Assembly: GCA_902778175.1 (NCBI GenBank)
Contig: CACYWT010000011.1
Coordinates: forward strand, 30,703-94,702
Origin: an uncultured Ruminococcus sp.
GTDB taxonomy: Bacteria; Bacillota; Clostridia; Oscillospirales; Acutalibacteraceae
Length of the DNA stretch: 64,000 nt
Direction of reading: 5' to 3'
The notes beneath the pieces were generated by a model, which worked only from the letters and a program-made list of their open reading frames with translations, did not search any database and was not told the origin of the DNA. Shown here piece by piece: positions 26,398 to 38,500 of this stretch. Both the position numbers and the translations under genes were made by a program. Position 1 is the first letter of the stretch. The number at the start of each line of letters is the position of its first letter.

Positions 26398-28686
26398 ATG
26401 CAGAATGTACTGATAAAGGAACTGAAAAAGAAATTTCCGGTTTCTCCGGTATCGGGGCTGCTGAGGGATATCCTCGGCGGCGTTGTCGTCGCGCTTATTT
26501 CTATCCCTATATCAATGGGATATGCCCGTATTGCCGGACTGCCGATGCAGTACGGACTTTACGGATCTGTTTTGCCGATATTTCTTTTTTCGCTTCTGAC
26601 GACCTCAAAGGATTTCGTATTCGGTGTGGACGCCGCTCCTGCCGCTCTTGTCGGAAGCACGGTCGCCGCAATGGGGATAATTCCCGAAAGCGAACAGGCG
26701 CAGAGTTTTGTGCCGACGCTTACATTGTTCGTTTCATTCTGGCTGCTTGTTTTCTATATATTCAAGGCAGGCAGGATAGTCAGATATATAAGTACTCCCG
26801 TGATGGGCGGCTTTGTTACGGGTATATGCTGCACTATCATTCTTATGCAGATACCCAAGCTTTACGGCGGTGACGCAGGCACCGGCGAGGGTACGGAGCT
26901 TGTCGGGCATATCATCAGTCAGCTTCCGTTATTTGAACCGCTGTCTTTTATTCTGGGACTGTCAACAATAACGGTTATAATGCTCGGAAAGAAATTTATC
27001 CCCAAGGCACCCGTTTCCGCGATAGTAATGGCGTTCGGGGCAATGCTGACGTTATTTCTTCATATTAATAATTACGGAGTGAAGCTGCTGCCTCATGTTG
27101 ACAGCGGCTTTCCGGGATTCAGAATGTTACCGGAGATAAGCTCGGTGCATATGCTCCCTGATTACCTGCTTAATTCCCTGTCCATTGCGGTTGTCATACT
27201 TGCTGAATCAATGCTTGCCTGCCGCGGCAATGCAATGAAGGACGGATACCGCCTTGATACCAACCGAGAAGTGCTTGCGTATACGGCGGCAAATTTCGCA
27301 GCGTCGCTTTCGGGGTGCTGTCCGGTAAATGCGAGTGTTTCCAGAACGGGGATAGTCCGTCAGTTCGGTGTGAGATCGCAGTGGTTTTCGGTTTCTGCGG
27401 CTCTGGTAATGGTCGCAGTGCTGTATTTTGCTGCGCCGATAATAGAATATCTTCCCGTTCCGATACTTACTGCTATTGTTATTTCCGCTCTGATGAATGC
27501 CTGCGAATTTCATGAGGCTGCAAAGCTGTGGAAAACGAGCCGCAATGAATGTTATATTTTTATAGGGGCATTTCTGTCGGTGCTGATATTCGGAACCGTC
27601 GCAGGAGTAATGATAGGCGTAGTGCTGTCGTTTGTGGCTGTTGTTATCCGTGCAGTCGTTCCGCCGAGGGCCTTTATGGGAGTAATTCCCGGAAAGGACG
27701 GTTTTTACAGTCTTGGCAGGAACAGGGAATCACGTCCGTTGAAAAATACGGTTATTTACCGTTTCGGCGGAAATATTTTCTTTGCCAATATAGATACGCT
27801 GCAAAGTGATATCGAATCCGCAGTGACAAAGGATACAAAATGTATTATAATAAATGCCGGAGCTGTCGGAAGTATTGATACGACCGCAGCCGACAGGCTT
27901 GTACTGCTTTATCGTGAATACAAAAGACGTGGCATAAGTCTTTATATAACCGAACACGTCGGAGAAGTCAATGATATGCTGCGGCAATTCGGCGCTGATG
28001 AGCTTTTGCGCAGCGGAGCCGTGAGAATGACGACTGCCCTTGCGCTGAGGGATTATGGTATGTCCTGTCCTTATCCGCTTGAAAGTGAGGAAAACGAAGT
28101 TCAGTATGCTTTGTCCTTGCGTATGCAGAACAAGAGCAGGGCGCAGCATATTGACTCAGATGCCAGACCGCGGCATATCAGCCGCATGGCGAAGGGAATA
28201 CAGCCGGAGCTTGAATGGGTTCTCGGCAGCAACAGCGAAGAATATATGGATATGATAGCTGACGAGCTGATAGAGGATTTTCTCGGAACTGAAATGACGG
28301 GCAAGTCTTTTGAAGAAGCAGGAAAGAAGCTGCGCTGGGGCAGGCTCAATTATTTTGACGAGGACGAGATCCTTGACAGGATAGAGCATCGAATTTCCGA
28401 TATACAGGAGAATGATCCCGAAAAATTTGCAGGGCTTGTTGATATACTCGAACACAGGCGTGAGATAATAGAAAGGCGTATGTTCACTATGGACGAGCAC
28501 GTTTTCGACAGGCTTGTTGCCGCGAGGAAAAAATATGCGGATAAGCTCAGGGAAGAGGATCCTGCATCATATGAGCAGTTTATTGCCCGAAGAAAAGAGT
28601 ATTACAGAGAAATAGAAAGCTCCGATCCCGAGCTTGCGCGGAAATACCGTGAGCTTTACGGTGAAGAGATAACAAAAAAGGAATAA
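26398..28686 (+). CDS. SulP-family anion transporter with STAS and an unusual C-terminal extension
   Basis: 762 residues. The first 430 form the SulP membrane domain (SIPISMGYARIAGLPMQYGLYGS is the family opening; NASVSRTGIVRQFG and the following helices also fit). A STAS domain covers about residues 449-555. The final 207 residues (556-762) are highly charged and predicted helical, with repeated D/E-P-x-F/Y patterns (NDPEKFAGLV, EDPASYEQFI, SDPELARKYR) and no family I recognise. Bacterial SulP proteins carry sulfate, bicarbonate or dicarboxylates; the substrate is unknown. The ribosome binding site is GAGAGG. Confidence 0.85.
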   Translation: MQNVLIKELKKKFPVSPVSGLLRDILGGVVVALISIPISMGYARIAGLPMQYGLYGSVLPIFLFSLLTTSKDFVFGVDAAPAALVGSTVAAMGIIPESEQAQSFVPTLTLFVSFWLLVFYIFKAGRIVRYISTPVMGGFVTGICCTIILMQIPKLYGGDAGTGEGTELVGHIISQLPLFEPLSFILGLSTITVIMLGKKFIPKAPVSAIVMAFGAMLTLFLHINNYGVKLLPHVDSGFPGFRMLPEISSVHMLPDYLLNSLSIAVVILAESMLACRGNAMKDGYRLDTNREVLAYTAANFAASLSGCCPVNASVSRTGIVRQFGVRSQWFSVSAALVMVAVLYFAAPIIEYLPVPILTAIVISALMNACEFHEAAKLWKTSRNECYIFIGAFLSVLIFGTVAGVMIGVVLSFVAVVIRAVVPPRAFMGVIPGKDGFYSLGRNRESRPLKNTVIYRFGGNIFFANIDTLQSDIESAVTKDTKCIIINAGAVGSIDTTAADRLVLLYREYKRRGISLYITEHVGEVNDMLRQFGADELLRSGAVRMTTALALRDYGMSCPYPLESEENEVQYALSLRMQNKSRAQHIDSDARPRHISRMAKGIQPELEWVLGSNSEEYMDMIADELIEDFLGTEMTGKSFEEAGKKLRWGRLNYFDEDEILDRIEHRISDIQENDPEKFAGLVDILEHRREIIERRMFTMDEHVFDRLVAARKKYADKLREEDPASYEQFIARRKEYYREIESSDPELARKYRELYGEEITKKE

Positions 28687-28700
28687 AAAGAGGAACATGA

Positions 28701-29639
28701 ATGGATCAGCAATTGTTTGAGAATTTTATTACAGTAGGAACACAGGTGCTGGAGTTATTCATATTGATAGCTCTGGGTTTTCTTTGCGGAAAGGTAAAGA
28801 TGCTCAACGACAAGTCGGTAAAGTCGATCACGGATATCGTGCTTTATATTGTATGTCCCTGTGTTATTGTCAAAAATTTCATACGTCCTTTTGACGGGAC
28901 TATGCTCAGCGGACTGCTGGTTTCAGCAGCAGCGGCAATGTGCATACATATTATTTCGATAGTCATTGCAATGCTGATATTTCACGATAAAAAGCCCGAG
29001 AAAAACAGAGTATACCGTTTTGCGCTGATTTTTTCCAACTGCGGATATATGTCGCTGCCGATGCAGCAGGCCATACTCGGTTCGGACGGAGTTTTTTTCG
29101 GTGCTGTATACATAGTCATATTCAATGTGGTCATGTGGACATTCGGAGTATGGCTGTCAAGCGGAAACAAAAAGGATCTTTCCGTCGGAAAGATAATTCT
29201 GAATCCGTGCATAATATCAATGGTGGTCGGACTGGTTATCTTCCTGACTTCGCTGCCTGTACCTAAGCTTATCGAAGAGCCTGTCGGATTCATGGCAAAT
29301 CTCAACACACCTCTTCCGATGATGGTAATAGGATATTATCTGTCCAAGGCGAAAATACTTGACGCATTCAGGGACGGCAAAGGTTTCATATGCGTACTGT
29401 TCAGGCTCATAGCCATTCCCCTGCTCGCATTCGGAGGAATGATGCTTTGCGGCATAAGTGACACTGTGCTCATCACCTGTGTAATAGCTGCGTCCGCGCC
29501 TGCTGCTGCGGCTACCACGATGTTTGCCGCAAAATTCGACAACGATGCCGAGCTTTCGGTCAATCTCGTTACCCTGTCAACTCTGTTGTCCGTTCTCACA
29601 ATGCCGCTCATAGTCGGCTTCGCCCAGACAGCAGCCTGA
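28701..29639 (+). CDS. AEC-family (auxin efflux carrier-like) transporter
   Basis: 312-residue membrane protein with about ten helices in two inverted halves. The central NCGYMSLPMQQAILGSDGVFF and LNTPLPMMVIGYYLSKA blocks are typical of the AEC/malonate-malate transporter family. Fourteen bases after the SulP stop, probably one operon of two carriers. Substrates unknown; organic acids are plausible. The stop lies directly before a 43-bp tandem repeat array. Confidence 0.85.
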   Translation: MDQQLFENFITVGTQVLELFILIALGFLCGKVKMLNDKSVKSITDIVLYIVCPCVIVKNFIRPFDGTMLSGLLVSAAAAMCIHIISIVIAMLIFHDKKPEKNRVYRFALIFSNCGYMSLPMQQAILGSDGVFFGAVYIVIFNVVMWTFGVWLSSGNKKDLSVGKIILNPCIISMVVGLVIFLTSLPVPKLIEEPVGFMANLNTPLPMMVIGYYLSKAKILDAFRDGKGFICVLFRLIAIPLLAFGGMMLCGISDTVLITCVIAASAPAAAATTMFAAKFDNDAELSVNLVTLSTLLSVLTMPLIVGFAQTAA

Positions 29640-29647
29640 CCTCTCCG

Positions 29648-29905
29648 CTCTCTCGGGCTGCCCCCCGAACCTGCCGGGGGCTGCGCGCCCCTCTCTCGGG
29701 CTGCCGCCCGAACCTGCCGGGGGCTGCGCGCCCCTCTCTCGGGTTGCCGCCCGAACCTGCCGGGGGCTGCGCGCCCCTCTCTCGGGCTGCCGCCCGAACC
29801 TGCCGGGGGCTGCGCGCCCCTCTCTCGGGCTGCCGCCCGAACCTGCCGGGGGCTGCGCGCCCTTCTCTCGGGCTGCCGCCCGAACCTGCCGAGGGCTGCG
29901 CGCCC
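29648..29905. repeat. 43-bp GC-rich tandem repeat array, six units
   Basis: Six head-to-tail copies of a 43-bp unit (units begin at 29648, 29691, 29734, 29777, 29820 and 29863). 35 of 43 bases are G or C, far above the flanks. Each unit has two inverted repeats: TCGGGC-TGCC-GCCCGA and GGGGC-TGCGC-GCCCC. Units differ by single bases; unit 6 has a paired change (GAGGGC with GCCCTC) that keeps the stem. There are no spacers, so it is not a CRISPR. It lies in the gene-free gap 29640-30293. Confidence 0.95.
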
Positions 29906-29914
29906 TCGACTGCG

Positions 29915-29934
29915 CAAGGGAGCAAGCTCCCTTG
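29915..29934. repeat. Perfect 9-bp hairpin after the tandem array
   Basis: CAAGGGAGC-AA-GCTCCCTTG. It may help terminate the SulP-AEC transcript, but no T run follows. Confidence 0.6.
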
Positions 29935-29966
29935 ACCCGTTTTCGCGCTGAAAGTTCTATCGGGAT

Positions 29967-30120
29967 TTAAGGCAATACCGCACAAAGATAGTGCCGCAGA
30001 TGCGCCGTCTATTTTTTCGTCAGATTGTGCAAAACGAGCGTAGTTAACCTGACGGTTATCAAGCGAGCAAGCAGATGTGGTGCTAAGCTTTAAGGCGGTC
30101 TTTGTGCGGTGTTGCCTTAA
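29967..30120. repeat. MITE-like inverted repeat element, copy B (154 bp, most complete)
   Basis: Begins TTAAGGCAATACCGCACAAA and ends TTTGTGCGGTGTTGCCTTAA. The ends are 22-bp terminal inverted repeats with one mismatch. The core contains CAGATGTGGTGCTAAGC, the reverse of the core in copies A and C. No open reading frame. No obvious target duplication in the flanks (GGGAT / CTATA). Confidence 0.88.
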
Positions 30121-30166
30121 CTATATAGCCGCGATTCTCATTTAATGAAAACCGTGAATTACGAAT

Positions 30167-30263
30167 GGTCGGTACGAGTTCAAAACAGAGCCGGAGGCGC
30201 ACCGACCAACGCGAATTGACACCGGCGGCACGCCGGCGCAAATTGAGGGCAGCGTCACGCTGC
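30167..30263. repeat. Cluster of small hairpins upstream of ligA
   Basis: GGTCGGT (30167) pairs with ACCGACC (30201). Then two imperfect 27-bp direct repeats each hold GCRAATTGA followed by a 6-bp stem with 3-base loop: CCGGCG-GCA-CGCCGG (30222-30236) and GCAGCG-TCA-CGCTGC (30249-30263). They resemble REP-type elements; no function assigned. Confidence 0.6.
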
Positions 30264-30266
30264 TGA

Positions 30267-33598
<3,332 letters not shown>

Positions 33599-33619
33599 TA
33601 AGATACAGGAGGGTCAAAT

Positions 33620-34552
33620 ATGAGGTTTCTGCTGCTTGATGAATCTGTAAATATGTTGGATTCGGGCGAGATGGAAAAGCAGTTGAGCAATTTTCAGAAA
33701 TGGCTGAACGGCTTGGGTAACTGGTTTCTTTCGATACTGCCGAATATTATTATATCGCTCTTGATATTCATTGCAGGGTGGTGGGCGATAAAGCTCATCA
33801 TGAAAGTAATGAACAGGGCGCTTGAAAAATCGAGTGTTGACAAGTCTGTCTATACCTTCCTTGATTCCGTTGTAAAGACGGTGCTTTGGATATGCTTAGG
33901 CATCTGCATACTTGCTGAGATGGGAATGAATGTTTCCACGCTTATTGCAGGCGTCAGCGCCGCAGCAGTTACGATAGGACTTGCGCTGAAGGACAGTCTT
34001 TCCAATGTGGCAAGCGGAACTCTTATCATCATCAACAGAAAATTCAAGACAGGGGATTTCATTGAAACAGAGGGTATCATCGGCGAGGTCATAAAGATAG
34101 AGATGATGTATACTACCCTGCGTACATATGATTATAAGGAAGTAATGATACCGAACTCCCGTCTGACGACCAATAACATTATCAATCATTTTACATTTGA
34201 GGCAAGAAGGCTTGAAATACCTGTTGCGATCAGCTACGGTCAGGATTACGACAAGGCGAGAAACGTAATAATGAAGGTCCTTGCCGATGACGAAAGGATA
34301 CTCGACGACAGACCTAACAGGGTAATAATCGACACGTTTGCGGAAAGCGGAGTCAATCTGATAGTATGGCTCTGGTGCAGATCGGAATTATACTGGCCTG
34401 TGCTTTTCGATACAAAGGTGAATATCAAGAAGGCTCTTGATGCGGCAGGCGTAGAGATACCGTTCAATCAGATCGACGTTCATTTTGACGGTGACTTCAA
34501 TGCAAAGCTTGACGCTCTCGGCGGAAACAGAAAAGGAGAAGATAGACCATGA
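33620..34552 (+). CDS. mscS: Small-conductance mechanosensitive channel MscS
   Basis: 310 residues. Short N-terminal segment, three transmembrane helices, then the pore helix VSTLIAGVSAAAVTIGLALKDSLSNVASGTLI, the beta domain (KFKTGDFIETEGIIGEV) and the C-terminal alpha/beta region. Acts as an osmotic safety valve. AGGAGGG site upstream of the ATG. Ends in an ATGA overlap with coaX. Confidence 0.93.
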   Translation: MRFLLLDESVNMLDSGEMEKQLSNFQKWLNGLGNWFLSILPNIIISLLIFIAGWWAIKLIMKVMNRALEKSSVDKSVYTFLDSVVKTVLWICLGICILAEMGMNVSTLIAGVSAAAVTIGLALKDSLSNVASGTLIIINRKFKTGDFIETEGIIGEVIKIEMMYTTLRTYDYKEVMIPNSRLTTNNIINHFTFEARRLEIPVAISYGQDYDKARNVIMKVLADDERILDDRPNRVIIDTFAESGVNLIVWLWCRSELYWPVLFDTKVNIKKALDAAGVEIPFNQIDVHFDGDFNAKLDALGGNRKGEDRP

Positions 34553-35316
34553 TCCTTGCAATTGATGTGGGAAATACAAATATCGTATTCGGAGGAATAG
34601 AAAAGTCCGTTTCCTTCTTTGTGACAAGACTTAATACAGACAAGAAAAAAACTGAGGACGAATATGCCGTAATGTTCAATACGCTTATTATGCTCAATGG
34701 TATGAAACCGTCGGATTTCAGCGGAGGAATAATATCCTCGGTCGTGCCGCAGCTCAACGAGATCCTCAGAAAAGCCGTATATACCGTTATCGGAAAGGAA
34801 CCGATGGTGGTCGGACCGGGACTCAAAACCGGACTGAATATCCGCATTGATAATCCTGCGACTCTCGGAAGCGATATAGTTGTCGGCTGTGTGGCGGCGA
34901 TAGCTCAGTATCCGCGACCGCTTATCGTAATTGATATGGGTACGGCAACAACCATGGTGGTGGTCGACAAAAACGGCATATACCGCGGCGGCGTTATTAT
35001 TCCGGGAGTTATCGTTGCAATGGAATCCCTGACGAAGAATGCTGCCCAGCTCCAGTCCATAAGCCTTGATGCGCCGAAGAAGGCTATCGGGACGAATACG
35101 GCGGATTGTATGCGTTCGGGGATAGTATACGGAAATGCCGCCACTATCGACGGAATGATCGACCGCATGAGCCGAGAGATAGACGGAACTCCGACTGTCG
35201 TTGCAACAGGAGGCCTTTCGTCCAAGATAATACCAAACTGCAGCCACAGGATAATTCTCGACAATGATCTGCTTATCAAGGGACTGGAGATCATCTACAA
35301 TAAAAACAATATATAA
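34549..35316 (+). CDS. coaX: Type III pantothenate kinase
   Basis: First enzyme of coenzyme A synthesis; phosphorylates pantothenate. 255 residues starting MILAIDVGNTNIVFGG (phosphate-binding loop), with DMGTATTMVVVDKNGIYRGG and GNAATIDGMIDRM in the order of the CoaX/ASKHA fold. Four-base overlap with mscS. Ftsh, hsp33 or birA, its common neighbours, are not here. Confidence 0.95.
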   Translation: MILAIDVGNTNIVFGGIEKSVSFFVTRLNTDKKKTEDEYAVMFNTLIMLNGMKPSDFSGGIISSVVPQLNEILRKAVYTVIGKEPMVVGPGLKTGLNIRIDNPATLGSDIVVGCVAAIAQYPRPLIVIDMGTATTMVVVDKNGIYRGGVIIPGVIVAMESLTKNAAQLQSISLDAPKKAIGTNTADCMRSGIVYGNAATIDGMIDRMSREIDGTPTVVATGGLSSKIIPNCSHRIILDNDLLIKGLEIIYNKNNI

Positions 35317-35370
35317 TGTCTGCTGCATATGCAGAGTTTTTTTGTCCGGGTGAAAGTGCTGTTTGGGTAC

Positions 35371-35399
35371 TTGAAATAATTCCCGGAATGTGCGATAAT
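35371..35399 (+). promoter_or_regulatory. Sigma-A-like promoter upstream of the subtilase gene
   Basis: TTGAAA, 17-base spacer, GATAAT. The MITE-like copy D lies between it and the gene, so it would be in the 5' leader of the mRNA. Confidence 0.55.
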
Positions 35400-35406
35400 A
35401 TAATGA

Positions 35407-35486
35407 TTGAGGCAATACCGCGCAAGGATAGTACTGCAGATGAGCCTGTGAGCCGACAGACGGTCTTTGTGCGGAGCTGCATCAGG
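35407..35486. repeat. MITE-like inverted repeat element, copy D (short, degenerate)
   Basis: Starts TTGAGGCAATACCGCGCAAG and ends GGTCTTTGTGCGGAGCTGCA, clearly related to the termini of copies A-C but only 80 bp and with several mismatches. Central region reduced. Confidence 0.65.
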
Positions 35487-35569
35487 GAAAACGGAAGGAT
35501 CGTTTTCCTGCATATGCTTTTTGTGCGTCATGCACTTGATAATAATGCTCGGCAAAAGGGTGGCAGTTA

Positions 35570-38500
35570 ATGAAAAAAGGCATATATTGTACAATACTTG
35601 CGCTTGTGCTGACTGCGTCGGTTTTTATTCTTCCGCTGGTGAATCCCGGACAGCCCGCCGGAAACGGTGATTCGGGTCATCTGGAAAAATCCCCGGTCGC
35701 TATTACGGAAAAAAAGGGCGAACCCTCTGGCACACCGGAAATAGATGCTCCCAAAAGCGATGAAACCGTTACCTTCATAATCGAAACAGACGGTATTTCG
35801 CTTTGTGAAACAGCAGCGTCCGCAAGAAATAAATATGAAAACGTGACTGCGCTTATCCGCTCAAGTGATATACGCCAGTATACGGATATGATCAAGAAAA
35901 ATCAGGCTGTCGTCAAGGCAAGTGTGCGCAGAATGGTTCCGTCCGCTGACCTCGATAACTGCTATACATATAATACGGTAATAAACGGTTTCAGCCTTAA
36001 AGCTCCGTACAGCAGCCTTTCAAAGCTGCAGGGTATTTCCGGAGTGAAATCCGTGACACTTGCTTCCGCCCGCAAGATCAGGGTATCCGATATAGATGAA
36101 GAGGAGGACATTACGCCTCAGATATCAGATGAAACTACGGCTGATGCTGCCGAAGAAAAAACAGATAATAAAGAAACGGAGATAAGAAAATCCGATTATA
36201 CCGCTCCGCAGAAGGAGATCACGGGGATAGATTCCGCATATGAGTCTGGTTTTACCGGAAAGGGAAGTCTTGCCGTTGTTATAGACGACGGCTTTTCCTG
36301 CGGACATGAGGTATTTTCATACGCTCCGGATAAGAAAAAATATACTGCTGATGATATCAGCAGCCTTACCGGAGCCGTTCCGTTCAATACTGCGGAGAAC
36401 GATTCTCCGTTTGTGAGCGGAAAGATAGCATTTGCATATGATTATGCAGGACGCGACAATGATCTGAAAAATCCTTCTTCCGATCACGGGACCGGTATGG
36501 CGTCTGTTCTCGCAGGAAATAACGGAAAGGAAAATGAAGATCAGTACCGGAGCGGAGCTTTTGACAGTCAGCTTGTGCTTATGAAGGTATGCAGTGACGG
36601 TGAAACGGTAATAGGCGACGAAGTTATTCTTGCTGCGCTTGATGACGCTGCAAAGCTTTCTCCCGATGTAGTGAGCCTCAGCCTCGGCGTTCCGAGAACG
36701 AGTACGGCTGCGGAGCTTTTTACAAGGGTATTTTCCGCTCTGTATAACAACGGCAGCTTTATTGCGGCTGCCGCAGGCAATAATGCAATAAATATCAATA
36801 CGGATGTTTCTGACGGGGTCAATTCTCTTTATACCGACTACGGTACGGTATCATATCCTTCTTCGCTTTCTTTTATCACCTCTGTCGGTTCTTCCGAAAG
36901 CAAGAAACATTACGGTAATTATCTTTCCGTAAATGACGACCGGAAAATCGAATACAGCGATCTGCTTGATTCCGGCAGCGGAGAATCACCGTTATTTTCT
37001 GAGGTAAGTAAAAAAACGCCGTATGTCTATACAAATTCATATGGCAATGCTGACGACCTGTGGAAATTTGAACCGAGAAACAAAATAATTATTGTGAAAC
37101 GCGGAGAGATCTCTGTTGAGGAAAAGATAAAGGCGGCAAGAACAGTCAATGCCGCAGGTCTGATAATAATAAGCGACGAGCCGCTCTATATCAGATTTAC
37201 CGCGCCGGAGAGAAAGATCCCTGCAGCGGTTGTCGGCAGCAGCGCGCTGGAATATTTTACGGAACACGACAAGGGTATGCTCTTTGCTGCGGAAAAAACA
37301 GGATCATTTGACTGCGAAAACGGCGGAAAGGTATCGGGCTTTTCCTCATACGGCGTAAGCTCAGAACTGCGCCTGAAACCCGACATTCTTGCGCCCGGAA
37401 CATATAATTATGCTGCGTCCTCGGACGGCTATGATCTTTATACGGGAACCTCGGTTTCCTGCGCGCAGACGGCTGCGGCAGCAGTGCTGCTGTCGGAATA
37501 TGCGTCAAAATATGAGAAAAAAGACAGACAGCAGGTCGTAAATGCGCTGATGATGAATTCTGCCGAAAAAACGACACGGGGCAAGGGTCTTTATGATTCG
37601 CCGCGGCGCCAGGGGGCAGGAATACTCAATATAGAAAAAGCTCTCGGCAGCGGCGCATATGTTATTTCGCCTGACGGCAGCGCCGGAATAAGTATGGGCG
37701 ACAGCGAAACGGGAGAGTTTTCTTTCGGTATGATAATAAAGAGTATTTCTGATAAGGAGCAGACCTTCCGCATTTCTGCAACCACTCAGACCGATAATAT
37801 CAAAAAGGAAAACGATACCTCTATCAATACTCTCGTACCCGAAAATATCACAAAAAATACAGAAATATCATTTTCATCGGACGGTAAGGCAGTAAAGGAA
37901 ATAAAGCTCTCGCCGGGAGAAAGCGTTTCTCTTGATGTGGATATGAAATTAAAGCCTGCTGCGCTTATCTCATATCTTTCAAAAGCACCGAACGGGTTTT
38001 ATCTGGACGGATTTATTACATTGACAGAAACGGACAGTTCCGTCAGCCTGTCAGTTCCGCTCACAGGCTACTGCGGAAACTGGGAGCTTGCGGATATCTT
38101 CGATGTATCGCTGTATGATGACAGTGAAGGCGCGGTCATCGGGGGAACTTCCCTGACTGCGGCAGCAGCTTCCGGAAACTATTATCCGGGAATAACTATC
38201 GGAAAGAATACTACTGACGGAAAAATGCATAAGGATAAGCTTTGTATCGGCAGGGATACCGTGCGCAATGCGTTTGATATGCCTTCGTCGGGAGTATCGT
38301 TCGTGATACCGAATTTCTATCTCCTGCGCGACGCGGCTGATTTTACAATTACTATAAAGGACAGCTCGCAGAAAAATATTTTTTCGCGGAATATAGGAAT
38401 TATTTCCTCGTTTACCGCAGGCGGATATGAGCCTTATGCCGAACTGCTCAGAAGCTTTAACAGTGACGGTCTGAAAAATGCCTTTGCTTCAATGAAGGAA

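Noticed and set aside
29648..29905. CRISPR array
   Set aside because: Units are contiguous with no spacers and no cas genes are present.
29336..29985. Long minus-strand open frames with Arg/Gly/Pro-rich repeats (GRFGRQPERGARSPRQVR type)
   Set aside because: They are by-products of the GC-rich 43-bp array, which lacks stops in all frames; the period is not a multiple of three and there is no ribosome binding site. One also overlaps the AEC gene.
34480..35415. Minus-strand frame of 311 codons opposite coaX
   Set aside because: Low-quality His/Tyr/Ser-rich composition, no ribosome binding site, antisense to the clear coaX gene.
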